Source of the DNA: Betaproteobacteria bacterium
GTDB lineage: Bacteria; Pseudomonadota; Gammaproteobacteria; Burkholderiales; SG8-41
Direction of reading: 5' to 3'
Assembly (NCBI GenBank): GCA_025353085.1
Contig: JANXRI010000252.1
Coordinates: forward strand, 1 to 8,665
Length of the DNA stretch: 8,665 nt
This document shows positions 6,629 to 8,665 of this stretch, in pieces. The notes below the pieces were generated by a model. It worked only from the letters and a program-made list of their open reading frames with translations. It searched no databases and had not been told where the DNA came from. The first letter of the stretch is position 1, and each line of letters starts with the position of its first letter. A program made the position numbers and the translations under genes.

Positions 6629-7456
6629 TCACTTAAAACCAAACAGCCGCGCCGGCGTGTCCCATAAAACTTTCTGCTGGTCTTTCACATCCGGCAGCCA
6701 GCGCGGCAAACAAGTCGCCGGCGGCCCGTAGTCCATGCGCTCGTCCATGCGCACGAAGGGCCAGTCGGAACCCCACACGCAACGGTCGAGCGTGTAGGCG
6801 TCGATCGCTGCTGCAATGAACGGATCGACATCGGTGTACGGGTAACCCCGCACCGAAGAACGGAACGGCCCCGACAGCTTGATCACCGCCTGCCCCGATT
6901 TGCCGAACTCGAGTACCGTCTGATAGCCGGCACTCTTCACCCCGTTCGCAATATCGGGACGCCCAAAGTGATCGATCATCATAGGAACGCCGGATTTTTT
7001 GAGTACCGGCGCCGCGGCGATCAATTCGTCTTTCTGGAAATGGAGTTGCAAATACATGCCGAGCGTCTTGAGATGGGCGAGCAGTTTGTCGGCGCCCGGC
7101 TCGGTCAGGGGACGCATGCCATGCCCCATTAAATTCATGCGCACACCGACGACTCCTTGCGCTTTGAGTGCCGCAAGTTCCGCTTCCGCCGCAGTCGCTT
7201 TGACCAGCGCCACGCCTTTGAAGTGACCGTCCGATTCGGCGATCGCCTGCAACATGCAGCGATTGTCGTCGCCATAAGGGCCCGCGCCGACAAGCAATCC
7301 GTGCGTCCTGCCGTGCGCCGCCAGCACTGCACGAAATTTTGCGGGCGTGCCCATCTGGCTCGGATGCGGCGAATACAAAGTGTCGGGCGAAAACGGAAAC
7401 TCGGGGCCGCCGAAGACATGGGCATGGGCGTCGACGGCGCGAGTGATGGTGGTCAT
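6629..7456 (-). CDS. Amidohydrolase family 2 protein (lactonase / 2-pyrone-4,6-dicarboxylate hydrolase-like)
   Basis: This is a 275-residue TIM-barrel hydrolase of the amidohydrolase superfamily, close in style to the COG3618 group that includes LigI and sugar lactonases. DAHAHVF (9-15) carries the HxH pair (H11, H13), LQLHF (136-140) gives H139, MIDHFGRP (160-167) gives H163, and VWGSDWPF (227-234) gives the catalytic Asp231. K193 sits in VIKLSGPFR. Members hydrolyse lactones or decarboxylate related acids; LigI opens the lactone of 2-pyrone-4,6-dicarboxylate, and relatives open sugar-acid lactones. GGAG lies 9 bases before the ATG, supporting this start. It is the first gene of a minus-strand block with the HMGL-like lyase and CoA-transferase, suggesting it opens a lactone feeding those two steps (inference). 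A decarboxylase role is the main alternative. Confidence 0.92.
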   Translation of the reverse strand: MTTITRAVDAHAHVFGGPEFPFSPDTLYSPHPSQMGTPAKFRAVLAAHGRTHGLLVGAGPYGDDNRCMLQAIAESDGHFKGVALVKATAAEAELAALKAQGVVGVRMNLMGHGMRPLTEPGADKLLAHLKTLGMYLQLHFQKDELIAAAPVLKKSGVPMMIDHFGRPDIANGVKSAGYQTVLEFGKSGQAVIKLSGPFRSSVRGYPYTDVDPFIAAAIDAYTLDRCVWGSDWPFVRMDERMDYGPPATCLPRWLPDVKDQQKVLWDTPARLFGFK

Positions 7457-7480
7457 AATGCGCTGCTCCGTTCAAGATTA

Positions 7481-7486
7481 ATTTTA
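7481..7486 (-). promoter_or_regulatory. Candidate -10 element for the amidohydrolase operon
   Basis: On the minus strand TAAAAT (5 of 6 to consensus) lies 24 bases before the amidohydrolase ATG, leaving a short leader that holds the GGAG ribosome-binding site. No good -35 hexamer is found at 16-18 bases upstream, so the site may need an activator or may be chance. Confidence 0.25.
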
Positions 7487-7513
7487 GAAGGCTGTGAGTG
7501 TATGCGCGGTCAG

Positions 7514-7542
7514 TTGCGCCGACAAGCAGCACTTGCTATCGT
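7514..7542 (+). promoter_or_regulatory. Candidate sigma70 promoter for the second TctC gene
   Basis: TTGCGC (7514-7519) and TATCGT (7537-7542) are 17 bases apart, with an extended -10 TG at 7534-7535. Transcription would begin near 7549 and give a short leader containing the GGAGGA ribosome-binding site. The -35 matches only 3 of 6 consensus bases, so support is moderate at best. Confidence 0.33.
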
Positions 7543-7558
7543 CTGCCGGGCGAATCAC

Positions 7559-7564
7559 GGAGGA
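7559..7564 (+). promoter_or_regulatory. Shine-Dalgarno fixing the start of the second TctC gene
   Basis: GGAGGA lies 7 bases before the ATG at 7572. The frame is open further upstream to a GTG at 7494, but that codon has no comparable site and would put 26 hydrophilic residues before the signal peptide. The start at 7572 is therefore chosen. Confidence 0.85.
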
Positions 7565-7571
7565 ACGTCCC

Positions 7572-8558
7572 ATGCAAAACAAAATCGTACACCACGGCTT
7601 CATGAGCAGTCTGCTGCCGGCGGGATTGATCGTTGCAGCATCACTAGCGCATGCGCAGGACGCATATCCCAATCGCCCGATCCGCCTGCTGATACCGATG
7701 GCCGCCGGCGGCTCGAGCGACATCCTGATGCGCACGTTGTCGCCGAAGATGTCCGACAACCTCGGCCAGCAAATCGTCATCGACAATCGGCCCGGCGCGA
7801 ACGGCGTGATCGGCGAAGAGATGGTCGCGCGCTCGGCGCCTGATGGCTATACGTGGCTCGTGACTTCGATTGCGATTGCGATCAATCCCAGTTTGTATAA
7901 GCCCGCTTATAACGTCGTGACGGATTTGACGCCGGTGTCGAATCTCGCGGACGTCGATCTGCTGCTCGGCGTCAATCCCGGTGTGCCGGCCAAGAGCGTA
8001 ACGGAGTTGATTGCCTATGCGAAAGCGAACCCGGGAAAATTAAACTACGCGTCATTCGGCATCGGCAGCATTGCGCACATGGCGGGCGAACTCTTCAAGC
8101 AGGCGAGCAAAACCGAGATCGTGCATATCGCCTACAAGGCGACACCGCAGGCGGTTCAGGAAACCATCGCCGGACAAACGCAAATGGTATTCGGCGGCAC
8201 GCCGTACATGCTGCCGCACGCGCGCGCCGGGCGGTTACGCGGTGTGGCAGTCAGTTCGCTGCATCGCTCGCCGCTCGCGCCCGATATTCCGACGCTCGAT
8301 GAATCGGGATTGCCGGGCTTCGACGTGACCGCGTGGTTCGCGCTGTTCGTGCCGGCCAAAACGCCGCCACGCATCGTCGCGCGCATCAACGCGGTGCTCG
8401 CGGAAGCTCTGCGCGATCCGCAGCTACGCGGCATCATCGAAAAACAGGGATTTCGTCCGGGCGGCAACACCTCGGCGGAATTCACGCCGTTTTTCCGCGC
8501 TGAAGTTGCCAAGTTCAACGCGCTCGTTAAAACGGCCGGTATCAAGCCGGAGAATTAA
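7572..8558 (+). CDS. Bug/TctC family tripartite tricarboxylate transporter substrate-binding protein (second)
   Basis: This is a 328-residue periplasmic receptor. The signal peptide (residues 1-28; hydrophobic core about 12-26) ends at a likely site, AHA|QD. Family blocks follow: YPNRPIRLLIPMAAGGSSD (32-50), VIDNRPGANGVIGEEMVA (69-86), PDGYT (90-94), GKLNYASFGIGS (155-166), AYKATPQAVQETIAG (187-201), LAPDIPTLDESGLPGF (235-250) and FVPAKTPP (259-266). The block order is the same as in the TctC protein at 762-1751, but the two differ widely in sequence, so they are not a recent duplication and probably bind different ligands. It is divergent from the amidohydrolase-lyase-CoA-transferase block, which suggests it delivers the substrate for that block (inference). 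No TctA/TctB genes are present in the window. GGAGGA upstream fixes the start. A strong hairpin lies 42 bases after the stop. Confidence 0.95.
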   Translation: MQNKIVHHGFMSSLLPAGLIVAASLAHAQDAYPNRPIRLLIPMAAGGSSDILMRTLSPKMSDNLGQQIVIDNRPGANGVIGEEMVARSAPDGYTWLVTSIAIAINPSLYKPAYNVVTDLTPVSNLADVDLLLGVNPGVPAKSVTELIAYAKANPGKLNYASFGIGSIAHMAGELFKQASKTEIVHIAYKATPQAVQETIAGQTQMVFGGTPYMLPHARAGRLRGVAVSSLHRSPLAPDIPTLDESGLPGFDVTAWFALFVPAKTPPRIVARINAVLAEALRDPQLRGIIEKQGFRPGGNTSAEFTPFFRAEVAKFNALVKTAGIKPEN

Positions 8559-8587
8559 TGAGCATTCCGTAATTGGCGACACCGTGC

Positions 8588-8665
8588 GCCCTCATCCCCA
8601 CCCTTCTCCCCAAGGGAGAAGGGCTTTGCATCCGTCTCCCTATGGCGAGCGCGTAGCGAGGGGGG
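8588..8665. repeat. Probable dispersed intergenic repeat (partial at window edge)
   Basis: From 8588 the sequence is CCCTCATCCCC followed by the hairpin at 8601-8623, then CGTCTCCCTATGGCGAGCGC and GTAGCGAGGGGG to the window end. The CTCCC/GAGGGGG ends suggest a second, weaker pairing. The style matches widespread low-complexity palindromic repeats between genes; the right end is not in the window. No coding frame is evident here. Confidence 0.45.
8601..8623. terminator. Strong hairpin after the second TctC gene, possible terminator or dispersed palindrome
   Basis: CCCTTCTCCC (8601-8610) and GGGAGAAGGG (8614-8623) are perfectly complementary across a CAA loop, giving a very stable stem. It begins 42 bases after the TctC stop. 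Only CTTT follows, so the T-tract is weak. It sits inside a CCCTCATCCCCACCCTTCTC-type sequence that looks like a dispersed intergenic repeat common in proteobacteria; the terminator role is therefore tentative. Confidence 0.55.

Noticed and set aside
6633..7532. Same-strand open frame overlapping the amidohydrolase (299 codons)
   Set aside because: Out-of-frame shadow of the amidohydrolase; Arg/Cys-rich with no domain, whereas the overlapping frame carries all catalytic motifs.
7494..7571. N-terminal extension of the second TctC from the GTG at 7494
   Set aside because: It would place 26 polar residues before the signal peptide; GGAGGA before the ATG at 7572 fits a normal start.

Overview
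The window looks like chromosomal DNA from a betaproteobacterium, most likely Burkholderiales or Alcaligenaceae-like. The main reasons are two separate Bug/TctC-type solute receptors with no TctA/TctB membrane genes beside them, a family greatly expanded in that group; GC-rich codon third positions; and a dense set of catabolic genes. No taxonomic marker is present, so this is an inference.

Layout, left to right. Positions 1-588 (minus) hold the N-terminal part of a D-2-hydroxyacid dehydrogenase whose 3' end lies outside the window. It is separated from an upstream TctC receptor (762-1751, minus) by a gap almost filled with an inverted array of 8-bp repeats. A 140-bp divergent intergenic region then leads to a plus-strand pair: an SDR-family protein that has lost most of its catalytic residues (1892-2665) and a mandelate racemase/enolase-superfamily enzyme (2836-3942). 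These two are separated by a 170-bp gap containing a palindromic repeat. A convergent gap (3943-4064) follows. Next comes a minus-strand block read from right to left: an amidohydrolase/lactonase (7456-6629), an HMG-CoA-lyase-like enzyme (6488-5328) and a class III CoA-transferase (5324-4065), the last two tightly coupled. A second divergent gap (7457-7571) separates this block from a second TctC receptor (7572-8558, plus). That receptor is followed by a strong hairpin and what looks like the edge of a dispersed repeat.

Taken together this is a carboxylate or sugar-acid catabolic island. The receptors would capture an organic acid in the periplasm. The amidohydrolase could open a lactone, the CoA-transferase could activate the resulting acid, and the HMGL-like lyase could split the CoA ester. 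The enolase-superfamily enzyme (racemase or dehydratase type, judged by its His-Asp dyad) and the oxidoreductases would supply or process hydroxy acids. The substrate cannot be read from the sequence. No regulator, membrane permease subunit, RNA gene, insertion sequence or CRISPR array was seen.
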